A DNA stretch of 64,000 nt, from the NCBI GenBank assembly GCA_039954875.1, contig CP157202.1, positions 310,001 to 374,000 of the forward strand, read 5' to 3'. The notes under the pieces were generated by a model. That model worked only from the letters and a program-made list of their open reading frames with translations. It was not told where the DNA came from and made no database searches. Each line of letters starts with the position of its first letter. Position 1 is the first letter of the stretch. Source of the stretch: G039954875 sp039954875 (GTDB taxonomy: Bacteria; Bacteroidota; Bacteroidia; Flavobacteriales; Blattabacteriaceae). The position numbers and the translations under genes are program-made. This document shows positions 17,563-28,073 of the stretch, in pieces.

Positions 17563-20334
17563 ATGGATAGGTATTCCTTTCTGAATGCCTTGCACTCAGG
17601 GCATATTGAGGTGTTTTATGAAAAATATTTAAAGGCTCCTGATACAATAGAACCCAGTTGGCGTGCCTTCTTTCAAGGTTTCGATTTTGCTCAAGAAAAT
17701 TACCATGGAAAAGTTTTTGAAAGCGATGTTTCTCTTTCAAAAGCTGCTCCCTATTCAGAGGGAGATAAAGCTATCATTCTCGAAAAATTGCTTAAGGAAT
17801 TCAAAGTCCTCGATCTGATCCATGCCTATCGCACTCGTGGACACTTGTTTACTCGGACCAATCCCGTGTGTGAACGTAGACGATACGAGCCTACGCTCGA
17901 TTTGAAGCATTTTGGCTTGTCCGAAGCCGATTTTGATACGATTTTTGATGCCGGTAAAGTCATCGGTCTTGAGCCGTCTTCGTTGAGATGTATCCTTGAG
18001 CATTTACAAGCGGTTTATTGCGATTCTATCGGAATAGAGTACATGCACATCCAGGAGTCGAAAAAAGTCGAGTGGATCCAACAATGGATCAGGGTTGATA
18101 GTAATCATCCTAAGCTTTCTATCGAGGAAAAGAGACACTTGCTATGGAAACTAAATGAGGCAGTGACCTTTGAAAATTTCCTCCATACGAAATTCGTAGG
18201 TCAAAAGAGATTTTCTCTTGAGGGCAATGAGTCTCTCTTGCCAGCATTGGATGAGTTGACCGAATATGCAGTAGAGCGTTACCAAGTAGAGGATTTTGTC
18301 GTAGGTATGGCCCATAGGGGGCGTTTAAATATTCTTTCGAATCTTTTTGAAAAGACCTACGCTCAAATCTTTAGCGAGTTTGATGGTAAGGAATATGAAG
18401 AAGCTATATTCGCCGGAGATGTCAAATATCACCTAGGTTCTACCACGGTCAAGAAGACCCGTCGAGGTAAGCAGATCAAGATGAATCTAGTACCCAATCC
18501 TTCCCATCTTGAGACGGTTGATGCGATTGTTGAGGGTATTGCTCGGGCCAAGATCGATATCCACTATCAGGGTGATCATGGCAGGGTGCTTCCGATCCTC
18601 ATCCATGGCGATGCAGCCGTAGCGGCTCAGGGTATTGTCTACGAAGTGATCCAAATGTCTACTTTGGAAGGTTATAAGATTGGGGGTACCATCCACATCG
18701 TGGTGAATAATCAGGTGGGTTTTACGACGAATTATCTCGATGCCCGCTCGAGCATCTATTGCACAGACGTAGCCAAAACACTCCTCTTACCGGTGCTTCA
18801 CATCAATGCCGATGATGTAGAAGCTGTGATCCATGCCATCCGCTTTGCCGTGGATTTTCGTATGCATTACCATCAAGATGTTTTCATCGATCTGTTGGGT
18901 TACAGGAAGTATGGTCACAATGAGGGGGATGAGCCTCGTTTTACCCAGCCGTCTTTGTATAAAGCTATTTCACAGCATCTCAATCCTCGAGATATATATA
19001 AGAAGAAATTGGAAAAAGAAGGGGTCATCGGCCCCAAATTTGTTGAAGAGATCGAGGCCAAATACATGAGATCGCTAGATAAAGGTTATGAAGAGGCCAA
19101 GACTATTGAGTGGAGTAGGCTCGATCCTTTTATGCCTGATGAATGGGAAGGTTTTTCTGTCGTCAGATGTGATAAAGTACTCAAAGAGGTCGATACCCAT
19201 TTCCCGATCGATCGCTTGCGTGAGATCGGCCAGGTGCTCACCAGTCTACCTGCGGGGAAGAAATTTTATCGAAAGACCGAAAAACTGCTCGAGCAACGCG
19301 CTGAAATGATGCAACGGAAAAATGCACTAGATTGGGGCATGGCCGAACTACTGGCTTATAGTACTCTCCTTGATGAAGGATACCACGTACGTCTCTCAGG
19401 TGAAGACGTTGAACGGGGTACTTTTTCACATCGCCATACCGTGATCAAATCCGAAGATGAAGAGGAATTCATCCTGTTAAATCATCTTAGGGAAGGCCAG
19501 GGTAAAATGTATATCTACAATTCGTTGCTTTCCGAATACGGTGTTTTAGGTTTTGACTATGGTTATGCTATGGCCTCTCCCCACACTTTGACCCTATGGG
19601 AAGCGCAGTTTGGTGATTTTAGCAATGGTGGTCAGATAATTATCGATCAATACCTATCTGCTGCCGAAGATAAGTGGAAGATCCAAAACGGTTTGGTCAT
19701 GTTGCTTCCTCACGGCTACGAAGGCCAGGGAGCAGAGCATTCTTCGGCACGTATAGAGCGTTATTTGCAACTGTGTGCCGGTTATAATATGTTTGTAGCT
19801 AATTGTACCACACCGGCCAATTTTTATCATCTTTTGCGCCGTCAAATGAAATTTACTTTTCGCAAACCGCTAATCGTATTTACACCTAAAAGCCTGCTGA
19901 GGCATCCACGTTGTGTGTCGCCTTTGGAGGCATTGGCTGAAGGAAGTTTTCAAGAGCTCATAGACGACATTTATGTTGATTCCAAAAAGGTCAATAGATT
20001 GGTTTTTTGCTCGGGCAAGATCTACTACGAACTTTTTGAGAAAAAAGAAAGTCTTGGTGATGAAGGTACTGCATTGATCCGTATCGAGCAACTTTATCCT
20101 TTGCGCAAAACGTCGATCGAAGACTTGCTTGAACGCTATCCGAAGAGAGACCGTTTGCTTTGGGTACAAGAGGAGCCCGAGAATATGGGCGCTTGGCCGT
20201 ATATACTGAAGTGTTTCAGAGACCTTCCGTGGGAACTGATCGCTCCCAAGGAGAGCGCTACGACTGCTACGGGTTCGTATCAACACTTTGTCAAAACACA
20301 GGCAGAGATCATTCAAAGAGCATTCCAATCATAA
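17563..20334 (+). CDS. sucA: 2-oxoglutarate dehydrogenase E1 component
   Basis: Decarboxylates 2-oxoglutarate with thiamine diphosphate in the TCA cycle and passes the succinyl group to the E2 lipoyl domain. It has 923 residues, a normal length. The N-terminal E2/E3-binding segment (YSFLNALHSGHIEVFYEKYL) is present. The E1 core contains GMAHRGRLNIL, KYHLGSTTVK, PNPSHLETVDAIVEG, HGDAAVAAQGIVYE and the GHNEGDEPRFTQP diphosphate-site motif, and the transketolase-like C-terminal half has GEDVERGTFSHRH and LLPHGYEGQGAEHSSARIER. sucB follows after 34 bases, so the two form an operon. The shared E3 subunit is the lpd gene at 46.0 kb. A TAAATTTG box lies at 17512-17519, but no matching -33 element was found at the usual spacing. 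Confidence 0.98.
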   Translation: MDRYSFLNALHSGHIEVFYEKYLKAPDTIEPSWRAFFQGFDFAQENYHGKVFESDVSLSKAAPYSEGDKAIILEKLLKEFKVLDLIHAYRTRGHLFTRTNPVCERRRYEPTLDLKHFGLSEADFDTIFDAGKVIGLEPSSLRCILEHLQAVYCDSIGIEYMHIQESKKVEWIQQWIRVDSNHPKLSIEEKRHLLWKLNEAVTFENFLHTKFVGQKRFSLEGNESLLPALDELTEYAVERYQVEDFVVGMAHRGRLNILSNLFEKTYAQIFSEFDGKEYEEAIFAGDVKYHLGSTTVKKTRRGKQIKMNLVPNPSHLETVDAIVEGIARAKIDIHYQGDHGRVLPILIHGDAAVAAQGIVYEVIQMSTLEGYKIGGTIHIVVNNQVGFTTNYLDARSSIYCTDVAKTLLLPVLHINADDVEAVIHAIRFAVDFRMHYHQDVFIDLLGYRKYGHNEGDEPRFTQPSLYKAISQHLNPRDIYKKKLEKEGVIGPKFVEEIEAKYMRSLDKGYEEAKTIEWSRLDPFMPDEWEGFSVVRCDKVLKEVDTHFPIDRLREIGQVLTSLPAGKKFYRKTEKLLEQRAEMMQRKNALDWGMAELLAYSTLLDEGYHVRLSGEDVERGTFSHRHTVIKSEDEEEFILLNHLREGQGKMYIYNSLLSEYGVLGFDYGYAMASPHTLTLWEAQFGDFSNGGQIIIDQYLSAAEDKWKIQNGLVMLLPHGYEGQGAEHSSARIERYLQLCAGYNMFVANCTTPANFYHLLRRQMKFTFRKPLIVFTPKSLLRHPRCVSPLEALAEGSFQELIDDIYVDSKKVNRLVFCSGKIYYELFEKKESLGDEGTALIRIEQLYPLRKTSIEDLLERYPKRDRLLWVQEEPENMGAWPYILKCFRDLPWELIAPKESATTATGSYQHFVKTQAEIIQRAFQS

Positions 20335-20368
20335 AGAAAAACATCAAAACGATACAAATTCAAAATCC

Positions 20369-21601
20369 ATGATACTAGATATGAAAGTCCCTTCGCCAGG
20401 AGAGTCTATCACGGAGGTAGAGATCTCCTCGTGGTTGGTGAAAAACGGGGATTATGTCACCAAAGACCAAGCAATAGCGGAAGTAGATTCGGATAAAGCT
20501 ACTTTAGAACTCCCTGCTCAGGAAAGTGGTGTAATTACTCTCAAAGCTAAAGAAGGTCAGACTGTGCCTGTAGGTGGAGTAGTTTGCCATATTGATATCT
20601 CAGCAGCGCCTTCATATGGACAAGCTAATCAGAAAGAGGTTTCAGAAGAAGTGTCTTTAGAGAAAGTAGCAGAGGTAAAAGTCGATACTTCTTCAGCCAT
20701 GCTTCTAGAAAAAATCGATACATATGCGTCCGGTATCCCGTCTCCTGCAGCGCGTAAGCTATTGGCCGAAAATAACATCCAGCCCGAGCAAGTAAAAGGT
20801 ACCGGCAAGGCGGGTAGGATCACCAAAGAAGATGTTGTCCAAACGGTGGCCTCCATGGGCAGTCCGACGACAGCTCCTCGTTCGTCTCAAGTATCACGTT
20901 TGTCCAAACTCAGGCGTAAACTTTCTGAGCGTCTGGTCTCGGTGAAAAATGGGACCGTCATGCTCACCACTTTCAACGAGGTAGATATGAGTGAGGTGTT
21001 TTGTCTAAGGAAGCGATTCAAAGAAACCTTCAAAGAAAAGCATGGAGTCAACCTGGGTTTTATGTCTTTTTTTACCCGAGCCTGTACTAGAGCGTTACAT
21101 TTGTACCCCGATGTCAATGCAATGATCGACGGAGAAAATAAGATCAACTTTGCATATTGCGATATCAGCATCGCAGTATCAGGCCCCAAAGGCCTGATGG
21201 TTCCAGTGCTTAGAAATGCCGAGTTGCTCACCTTCCGCAGTATCGAACAGGAGATCAAACGCTTGGCTATGCGCGTACAGGAAGGACACATCTCGGTAGA
21301 TGAGATGACTGGCGGCACCTTTACCATCACCAATGGTGGTGTGTTTGGTTCAATGCTTTCTACGCCGATCATCAACCCGCCGCAAAGCGCAATTCTCGGT
21401 ATGCACAATGTGATCGATCGACCCATAGTTATCAATGGAAAGATAGAGATTCATCCGATGATGTATGTAGCCCTCTCCTACGACCATCGTATCATCGATG
21501 GCAGGGAGTCGGTAGGCTTTCTCGTAGCAGTGAAAGAGGCTATTGAAAATCCTGTCGAACACTTGATGAAATCCAATCCACAAACGACTCTTGAATTGTA
21601 A
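20369..21601 (+). CDS. sucB: 2-oxoglutarate dehydrogenase E2, dihydrolipoyl succinyltransferase
   Basis: A 410-residue core subunit that transfers succinyl groups to CoA. Domains in order: one lipoyl domain with Lys43 in DSDKATLELP, an Ala/Glu/Val-rich linker, the peripheral-subunit-binding domain (SPAARKLLAENNIQPEQV, then GTGKAGRITKEDV), and the catalytic domain ending with SYDHRIIDG (His373, Asp377). The start MILDMKVPSPGES is the family's usual N-terminus; the frame extends 27 codons further upstream, but that stretch overlaps sucA and is unlike any E2. It is in an operon with sucA. The next gene in the same direction, ppc, is dead, so the operon now probably ends here. Confidence 0.97.
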   Translation: MILDMKVPSPGESITEVEISSWLVKNGDYVTKDQAIAEVDSDKATLELPAQESGVITLKAKEGQTVPVGGVVCHIDISAAPSYGQANQKEVSEEVSLEKVAEVKVDTSSAMLLEKIDTYASGIPSPAARKLLAENNIQPEQVKGTGKAGRITKEDVVQTVASMGSPTTAPRSSQVSRLSKLRRKLSERLVSVKNGTVMLTTFNEVDMSEVFCLRKRFKETFKEKHGVNLGFMSFFTRACTRALHLYPDVNAMIDGENKINFAYCDISIAVSGPKGLMVPVLRNAELLTFRSIEQEIKRLAMRVQEGHISVDEMTGGTFTITNGGVFGSMLSTPIINPPQSAILGMHNVIDRPIVINGKIEIHPMMYVALSYDHRIIDGRESVGFLVAVKEAIENPVEHLMKSNPQTTLEL

Positions 21602-21794
21602 TGCTCAGTGTTTAAAATATGAAGAATCGAGACGGTTTCTCTATGTGTAAGGATTTGTAACGCCTGCCACTGGCATGTCATCAGTATTTGAAAAACCAGC
21701 TGTAGTGCATGGCATGATTTGTAGATTTTTAGTAATCCATAGCCTGTGACCATATGCAAGCGCGTCCCTATACTCATGATTCTACCTCCCCCTG

Positions 21795-24337
21795 ACACCT
21801 TGGTATTTTTCAAGGAGTTGGTAGACATCAAATTTTAATTGTATAGCACTCTTTTAATATCGCTGCCCTTCCATTGGTTTGGAAGAAGACAGGGGTTTTC
21901 TACTCTCCTTGTTTATCTTGTACTGTGAAGATGGATATGATCAAGGACATGGTCCACAAGAGATCCGTAGTATCTTTTTTCAGTAAATACACCACTTTCA
22001 TGGAAGCACAACAAAAGAATGCTTAGAGAGACGTGTGGTGTTGTTTGATACGTTGGAAGACGGTACATTCCGTCATACTCACAACATGCGGGTTATGGGC
22101 AGACTCCGGTATTATCTGCAATCCGAGGTGATGTATAGAAAAATCAACAGCAATTAGTCGATTAATTGAATGATTTCTCCGTACGTTTGGTGTTGACGGA
22201 TTATTTCGATCCAATTTTGTACAGGAGAAGTTTTGGGTATTGTCACCTACTTATTTAAAGCACTGATCGATGACGATACTAATCAGGTAAATATCTACCA
22301 GCAACAGTTGGGTAAAATATCGCTTTTCAAAAAAGAAAAACCCACTCCATATGATTAAGCCGTCAGCCTTATATGGTACCTTGAAAATGTGTTTTATCAA
22401 GCCTCTTATTGTATTATAGTACATTTGAAGGCAGTATTCCCGGAAGCTGTTGGTGAAATGTATTCGTTGATCCGTAGGGAATTTTGGCCTGGTGGCTATC
22501 GTGATGGCAATCCTTTTATCTATGTGATTACTATGCTGAAGGTGGTTCAGGTCTTGCGCCAAGGTCGCTATCAGATCCTTACTATCGGGATGGGCGGCTA
22601 GCTCAAGTAGTGTTTCACCTTTCTGGAGGTAAAAGATCATATGGCGGTATTAGAAAAACAACTTTATAATGAGCTTTTTGATATAGGACAATAACCAGTT
22701 TTGAACAAGCAATAACTTCTCGAGATGCTTCGCCGTATATATGGTATTATCGTTGAGTAACACAATGGTCTTTTTCTGCATTTGGTCGAGGCATTGATCA
22801 GTAAAGTGACTTTGTTTGGCGTTTTGTACTTCGCTTTGTTGGACGTACGTCAGGACAAGCTAGGTGGCATAGATCTCTGTTGGAGGTGGTGGCCGCACAG
22901 ACGGATGTATTACCACGTCATTATCAAGATTTTGCTGAATAGGATATAAGAGCATAATGCCTTATTGCAGATCAATGAGAGATTGGACCTAGGATCCCTA
23001 CAAGATGCCATCCATCGATATGTGTTGGAGACCATTGCGGCAATAAAGAGTATATTAAATAAACCAATGGAGAGAGGGTAGGGTGCTCTCATCGGTACAC
23101 TACCAGCCATAGTATGGGTGTTTTAAACGTGATGGAGGTCTATGCTATTTTTCTACTGGGTAGATGAAAACCCTAAGCACTTACCGTAGACATTGTACCT
23201 TTATTTGACACTATTGATGATCTTCGACGAACCTATCAAGTTCTGTATAGTTTGTATAAAAATGAGATTTATCTCAAACATCTGTAATTGAGAGGTTGGA
23301 AACGGGTCACAATGTTGAGTCTCTACTATGGTACCAAAGACAGTGGTTATCTGATGGCCAATTGGCGTATTTACAAAACTAAAAAAGCCTTGACACCCCT
23401 TTTGGAGCAAGTATGGTATCGCGATGTGGTCTTCTTCGATGGGTGAAGTAGTCCGCCGGGCCCGTGGTGGTGGCAAACTATAAATTCTACGCTTCGATGG
23501 ATACCTCTATATCTCTAGTAATGAGGTCCAGCTCATCATGTAAGGTCAGAGACGATCAATCCTAATTTTGGTACGGTAGACGCTGCCCAATATAACATGG
23601 AGTAACTCATATCACGCTGGTTTGGCCAATGCTTTATTCTATACCCTTGACCATACCCTATCCTAAGCGGAAGAAGCCGCTTTTGCAATCTCTGGCTGAG
23701 GAGAATTGTGTACTGTCTTCAATCAATTGAAGATAGATCCTTATTACCCCCTCAAGCTAATATAAATAGCAGTCCCTCTCAAGCGTCATGCCGATGCTTG
23801 GCTCAGTCTGGACCATCTACATGCAGTGCCCGCCTTATATAGGTGCTCGGAGCCAACTCAAACAAAACATGCCGGTCTACTATGGCGTAGGCGCATAGCG
23901 CTCGAATAACTCGATCAAGTTGGACACTGGGATGAGGTGAAGCGATTGTACCAATATTCACTCTATTTCAAAACCTTGATGAACAATTGCGAAATGGCGA
24001 TGAAAAAAAACTATTTTTCGTTGACGGTTCATTTGGTAGATCATCAGAAATACGGTGAGCTATGGAAAATGATCCATGGAAAGTTTTTATGTACAAATAC
24101 GTATGTATTAGAATTATCTAATGCTACTTAGCTTATGATCAGTAATATCTTAGATGAGCAGTCTGTCGAAATGCGTAAATATATTGTACTTCATTTAGCC
24201 ACTATCCAACGGTATACCTTGGCTAGTATAAGTCATCAGGATAGAGGAGGGACGTCGGTGTCCCAAAGAAGGTTTGCGAGAAGCTCGTCATGCGTTGTTC
24301 TTTTGGCTTAATCAATGTCGGAAGGAATTATGCCTGA
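21795..24337 (+). pseudogene. ppc: Phosphoenolpyruvate carboxylase relic
   Basis: Extensive fragments in all three forward frames follow PEP carboxylase from end to end. Near the start: FFKELVDIKF and LYCEDGYDQGHGPQEIRS. In the middle: VDIVPLFDTIDDLRRTYQVL, TKDSGYLMANWRIYKTKKAL and NPNFGTVDAAQYNME. Then AWLSLDHLHAVPALY, LYQYSLYFKTLMNNCEMAMK and, at the very end, KLVMRCSFGLINVGRNYA before TGA. Dozens of frameshifts and stops make it non-functional. The enzyme carboxylates PEP to oxaloacetate and replenishes the TCA cycle, so its loss beside intact sucAB is metabolically notable. Decay is well advanced, but the full length remains with no large deletion, so inactivation is not ancient. Confidence 0.92.
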
Positions 24338-24436
24338 GGTTATATCCTGATTTTTTTCAGTTTTTTCTTAGGCTGTTGCCTCAGTCAATAGGTAAAATAA
24401 AGTTATCTTGGTTGTTTTTTGGGTGTACATTGAGAA

Positions 24437-25522
24437 ATGAGAAGAGTGAACCATTATTGTGTGATTTTAGCCGGCGGAGTAGGTAGTCGTTTTTGGCCAG
24501 TGAGTACAAGATCTTGTCCTAAGCAGTTTTATGATATCCTAGAAGTAGGCAAAACTTTGATACAGCAGACTTTTGTCAGGGTTTTCGAATTGGTTTTGCT
24601 GGAAAATATTTTTGTTATTACTCATGAGGATTACGAACCTTTTGTGTATGAGCAATTGCCTGAATTGCCCAAGTCCAATTTACTTCTAGAGCCTTTCATG
24701 ATGAATACAGCGTCAAGTATTGCCTATGCTTCTTTCAGGATACAATTGCGTGATAAGAATGCTTCTATACTCATCGTTCCCTCAGATCATTTGATCACTG
24801 AAGAGAAACAATTTTACGAGGTCCTTCAATTGGCTTTTAGGAAGGCGGTCCAAGGCGAACACTTGATCACTTTAGGGATAAAACCCCGCCGTCCTGATAC
24901 AGGTTATGGTTATATACAATTCGTTTCAGAAGACCATGCATCGCCCATCAAAAAGGTGAAGGCTTTTGTGGAAAAACCTTCTCGTGAAATTGCGCGCGAA
25001 TTCTTGTATTCAGGTGATTTCTTATGGAATTCAGGTATATTTGTATGGAACGTTCGAACCATATTGAATGCCTTTAGAAAACATTTGCCCGAGATGTACG
25101 AAACTTTCTATAGAGGAAAGGGGAAAATTGGAAGTGAAGAGGAGCAAACTTTTATTCGATCGATATTTCCCACCTTGCAGCGGATCTCCATAGATTATGG
25201 CGTCTTAGAAAAAGCCGATAATGTTTACGTGATTTTTTCCCGTTTCGGATGGAGCGACTTGGGTACTTGGGGCGTGCTTTACGATAAAGTCCCTAAAGAT
25301 ACCTCAGGCAATGCTTTGATGGGTAAAAAAGTGCTATTTTATGAAGCCCAAAACAATATTGTCTATTTAAAAGGTGATAAAACGGCGATCATAGAGGGGT
25401 TGAATGATTATATCGTAATAGGGACATCAAAAGCTTTGCTTATCTGTAGAAAGGAAAAAGAGCAAGAGATCAAAAGGTTTGTCAATGATTTGAAGATTGA
25501 AAGAGGTGAAGAATTTTTATAA
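24437..25522 (+). CDS. manC: Mannose-1-phosphate guanylyltransferase
   Basis: Makes GDP-mannose from mannose 1-phosphate and GTP for surface glycans. 361 residues, the size of single-domain enzymes lacking the C-terminal isomerase domain of the AlgA/ManC bifunctional form. The nucleotide-binding signature is complete (LAGGVGSRFWPVSTRSCPKQF at residues 11-31, with only the usual substitutions), followed by VPSDHLI, the FVEKPS substrate motif and SGIFVWN. The ATG lies 100 bases after the dead ppc. The LysM protein gene follows after 63 bases on the same strand. A GDP-mannose route is consistent with the glycosyltransferase and LPS genes retained elsewhere in the window. Confidence 0.93.
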   Translation: MRRVNHYCVILAGGVGSRFWPVSTRSCPKQFYDILEVGKTLIQQTFVRVFELVLLENIFVITHEDYEPFVYEQLPELPKSNLLLEPFMMNTASSIAYASFRIQLRDKNASILIVPSDHLITEEKQFYEVLQLAFRKAVQGEHLITLGIKPRRPDTGYGYIQFVSEDHASPIKKVKAFVEKPSREIAREFLYSGDFLWNSGIFVWNVRTILNAFRKHLPEMYETFYRGKGKIGSEEEQTFIRSIFPTLQRISIDYGVLEKADNVYVIFSRFGWSDLGTWGVLYDKVPKDTSGNALMGKKVLFYEAQNNIVYLKGDKTAIIEGLNDYIVIGTSKALLICRKEKEQEIKRFVNDLKIERGEEFL

Positions 25523-25560
25523 TCAATTATTTGATAGGGACCCGACAAAGACAGAGGCTT

Positions 25561-25568
25561 TATTTTTG
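25561..25568 (+). promoter_or_regulatory. Candidate -7 element upstream of the LysM-protein gene
   Basis: TATTTTTG matches TAnnTTTG and lies 17 bases before the ATG. The nearest upstream TTTG (25530-25533) is about 27 bases away, longer than the usual spacing, so the gene may instead be read through from manC. Confidence 0.3.
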
Positions 25569-25585
25569 TACCAAACCTGATCATT

Positions 25586-27442
25586 ATGAGAAATACGCTA
25601 ATTATCCTTATCTTTTTCATGAGTTGTCTGATATTTGCTCAAGAGCAGCATGAAGTAGTATCGGGTGAGACGATTTATAAACTCAGCAAACAATATAAAG
25701 TGGCTGCTCAAGAGATATTTCAAGCCAATCCTGATTTGGAGGTCAGACCTTTGAAAATAGGTGAGATGATCCTCATACCTAGGGCAAAAGTTAATGTTTT
25801 GGATACCGTTGCAGAAAAGGATCATGTACTGACGCATCAGGTACAGGACGGAGAAACCCTTTATGCAATATCTAAAAAATACGATATCACTATAGAAACT
25901 TTAGTTAAACAAAACCCTTATTTATCCCAAGGATTTAAACAAGGCGATGTCTTGTCCATAATCCCAAAAAATACAAAACATTCTGTGGTCAATACTCAGA
26001 CTAGTACCCAAGTATCCGACGAAAAGACCACTTTCTATCAAGTACAAGCAAAAGAAACCCTCTATGGTCTTAGTAAGCTTGTAGGCGTATCTCAAGAGGA
26101 ATTGCAAAAGATCAACCCCGATTTAAAAAACGGCTTGAAGGAAGGTATGACCTTGCGCCTTTTGGCGAAAAAAGATTCGGTACAGCCACAAAAAAATGTT
26201 CTAAATAAGTATACTTCAAAAATATCAATCAAAGACCCTGGAGATGGAGATGATGGCATTATCTATGTCGTCAAAGAGGGTGATACGATGTTTAGTATAA
26301 TGCGGGCTTACGACATCAGTCTAGAAGATCTTTTTGATTACAATCCCGATCTGAAAAAAGGTTTAAAAACCAGTATGGAACTGAAGATCCCTACACACAA
26401 AGAAGTGATTGCCAAAGTTGCACCGACTCAAGACGGGATAAATATTGTGCTGATGCTTCCTTTGTTTGCTGAACAAACTCGCATCAGCGAATTTAGCAAA
26501 CATGCCATGTCTTTCTATCTCGGTGCTAAATACGCAATAGATGCTATAGCCAAAAAGGAGAAAATCTATATCAAAGTTTTTGATACAGAAAATGATAAAA
26601 GTAAAATAGAGAAGTTTCTTGACACCTACGACTTTTCACTCATCCATGCAGTAATAGGTCCATTTTTCCGATCGAGTGTAGAGCAAGTAGCCCTAGCACT
26701 AAAAAATGAGAAGATCCCTGTGATTTCTCCATTGAGCGCTTCAGAATCTTTAGATATTTATCCCAATGTCGTTCAAGCCAAGGTCAAAGATAAATATTTG
26801 GTAGGACCCATCGTAGAGGAGATCAAACGTCTGTCTTCCTCAGCCCATACCGTGTATCTGGTCGGTGCAAAACAAGCCAAACCAATGGTACAACATCTCA
26901 AATATCTACTCTTACAGCGGCAAGTCTCGATGCGTGTCATAGAGATTGATGAGCTCTCAAATATTCCAGCCGATACATCGCCTTTCTTTGCTATTTTTTT
27001 TGGAGAAGATCCAGCGCTCGGCCAATCCTTTATAAAAGGTGTACAAAACTTTGAGCCCGGTAAAGTCATCCCCTTAGGCATAGGATATAATGAAGCCTAT
27101 TATAAAAATATCGTTTTGTTGAAGAAATACGGATTTATTTTCACGGTGAAGTATCATACTAATAAAAATAAAACTAATATAAAACAAACGCTTGATGAAC
27201 TCCAGAAAAAATTTGATCAAGCTCTAGACAAATATAAATTATTAGGCTTTGATCTCACTTCTGACCTTTTAGAGCGTCTCTTGAAGCACAGGAAATTCTT
27301 ACATCATCTTCCAGGAAAAAGGTCAGTACGCTTGGTAGCCAAATATCATTATGAAAAGTTGCCTGCAGGTGGTTATGTCAATAAAGGGGTATGGCTGGTT
27401 CGTTTAAAATCTTCTACAGCGTTCGAAGTATTGAAAGATTGA
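25586..27442 (+). CDS. Exported LysM-repeat protein with periplasmic-binding-protein-like domain
   Basis: 618 residues. A cleavable signal peptide (MRNTLIILIFFMSCLIFAQ) is followed by four LysM modules, each with the GETxYxLSK / ANPDL pattern, at about residues 22-67, 84-128, 148-193 and 224-270. They should bind peptidoglycan glycan strands. The C-terminal 320 residues (from about TQDGINIVLMLPLFAEQTRI) resemble a type I periplasmic ligand-binding fold of the LppC/YraM or amino-acid-binding type (AVIGPFFRSSVEQVALAL, PVISPLS). Proteins of this architecture are common in Bacteroidetes; their role is not established and may be cell-wall sensing or maintenance. The gene converges on the next one with only 21 bases between the stops. 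Confidence 0.87.
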   Translation: MRNTLIILIFFMSCLIFAQEQHEVVSGETIYKLSKQYKVAAQEIFQANPDLEVRPLKIGEMILIPRAKVNVLDTVAEKDHVLTHQVQDGETLYAISKKYDITIETLVKQNPYLSQGFKQGDVLSIIPKNTKHSVVNTQTSTQVSDEKTTFYQVQAKETLYGLSKLVGVSQEELQKINPDLKNGLKEGMTLRLLAKKDSVQPQKNVLNKYTSKISIKDPGDGDDGIIYVVKEGDTMFSIMRAYDISLEDLFDYNPDLKKGLKTSMELKIPTHKEVIAKVAPTQDGINIVLMLPLFAEQTRISEFSKHAMSFYLGAKYAIDAIAKKEKIYIKVFDTENDKSKIEKFLDTYDFSLIHAVIGPFFRSSVEQVALALKNEKIPVISPLSASESLDIYPNVVQAKVKDKYLVGPIVEEIKRLSSSAHTVYLVGAKQAKPMVQHLKYLLLQRQVSMRVIEIDELSNIPADTSPFFAIFFGEDPALGQSFIKGVQNFEPGKVIPLGIGYNEAYYKNIVLLKKYGFIFTVKYHTNKNKTNIKQTLDELQKKFDQALDKYKLLGFDLTSDLLERLLKHRKFLHHLPGKRSVRLVAKYHYEKLPAGGYVNKGVWLVRLKSSTAFEVLKD

Positions 27443-27463
27443 GCTCAAAGCTATAGGGAAGTA

Positions 27464-28030
27464 TCAGTAGAGCTTGTTTTTCTGTCTCACACGAGGGTTT
27501 GGTAAGTTGTGACTGACGTTTACTCTTTTCAATTGTTCTCTGATCATCTTGACATGGTCTTCTAAAAAACCTGCCTTATCTAATTTTTTGACCTCTGTCA
27601 ATAATTTTTCAGCCTCCCTTTTTCGACCTTTTGAACCAGCTGCTATAGCCATATGTAACTTAGCTAGCGCTTGATTTTGTTTGAATTTTAACCCAAGTTC
27701 AAGCGCCTTCCGCATATGATGCTCGGATTGGTGGATGTTGGTGTTTGAGGCCAACAAACCGTTGAGGAAATAATAATAAGCCTCCTGACTCTTGATGAGT
27801 TGTGATTTAGGATTTTTGATGTATCCCAACCATTTTTTAACACCGTCTAGATCTTTTTTGCGTAGTCTGACGAAGGCCATAATCAAAAATTCATTCCTAA
27901 AAAAGAGAACTAGAGGTATCATGCTTAAAAAAAGTAGAATGATCCCCCACCCTGACTCACGATTCTTGAAGGCGTAGATTGCTCCGAGGAATATCAGACC
28001 GGTAAAAAGAAATTTGATGTATTTGTTCAT
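27464..28030 (-). CDS. Membrane-anchored TPR-like protein (Bacteroidetes conserved hypothetical)
   Basis: 188 residues. Two N-terminal membrane helices (KFLFTGLIFLGAIYAF and WGIILLFLSMIPLVLFF) are followed by a soluble helical region with tetratricopeptide-like spacing: LDGVKKWLGYIKN, AYYYFLNGLLASN, MRKALELGLKFKQNQALAKL, AAGSKGRKREAEKLLTEVKK. The architecture matches small Bacteroidetes proteins annotated as DUF2892/TPR. Function unknown, probably a scaffold on the cytoplasmic face of the membrane. It is the last gene of a reverse-strand run after the esterase and the TIGR02757 gene, 43 bases from the esterase. The frame is intact and codon use looks normal. Confidence 0.75.
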   Translation of the reverse strand: MNKYIKFLFTGLIFLGAIYAFKNRESGWGIILLFLSMIPLVLFFRNEFLIMAFVRLRKKDLDGVKKWLGYIKNPKSQLIKSQEAYYYFLNGLLASNTNIHQSEHHMRKALELGLKFKQNQALAKLHMAIAAGSKGRKREAEKLLTEVKKLDKAGFLEDHVKMIREQLKRVNVSHNLPNPRVRQKNKLY

Positions 28031-28073
28031 GAACCAATTTTCTTTTTAATCAACGAGAAAAGTTTATTTTTTC

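Noticed and set aside
20288..20368. N-terminal extension of sucB by 27 residues
   Set aside because: It overlaps the sucA 3-prime end and is a low-complexity Lys/His/Gln-rich stretch; MILDMKVPSPGES is the usual beginning.
20887..21435. A 182-codon open frame antisense to sucB
   Set aside because: Fully inside sucB, Ser/Leu-rich shadow sequence with no family features.
22251..24131. Several 60-130-codon open frames between 22.2 and 24.1 kb on both strands
   Set aside because: They fall inside the ppc corpse; the plus-strand ones are pieces of it and the reverse ones are shadows.
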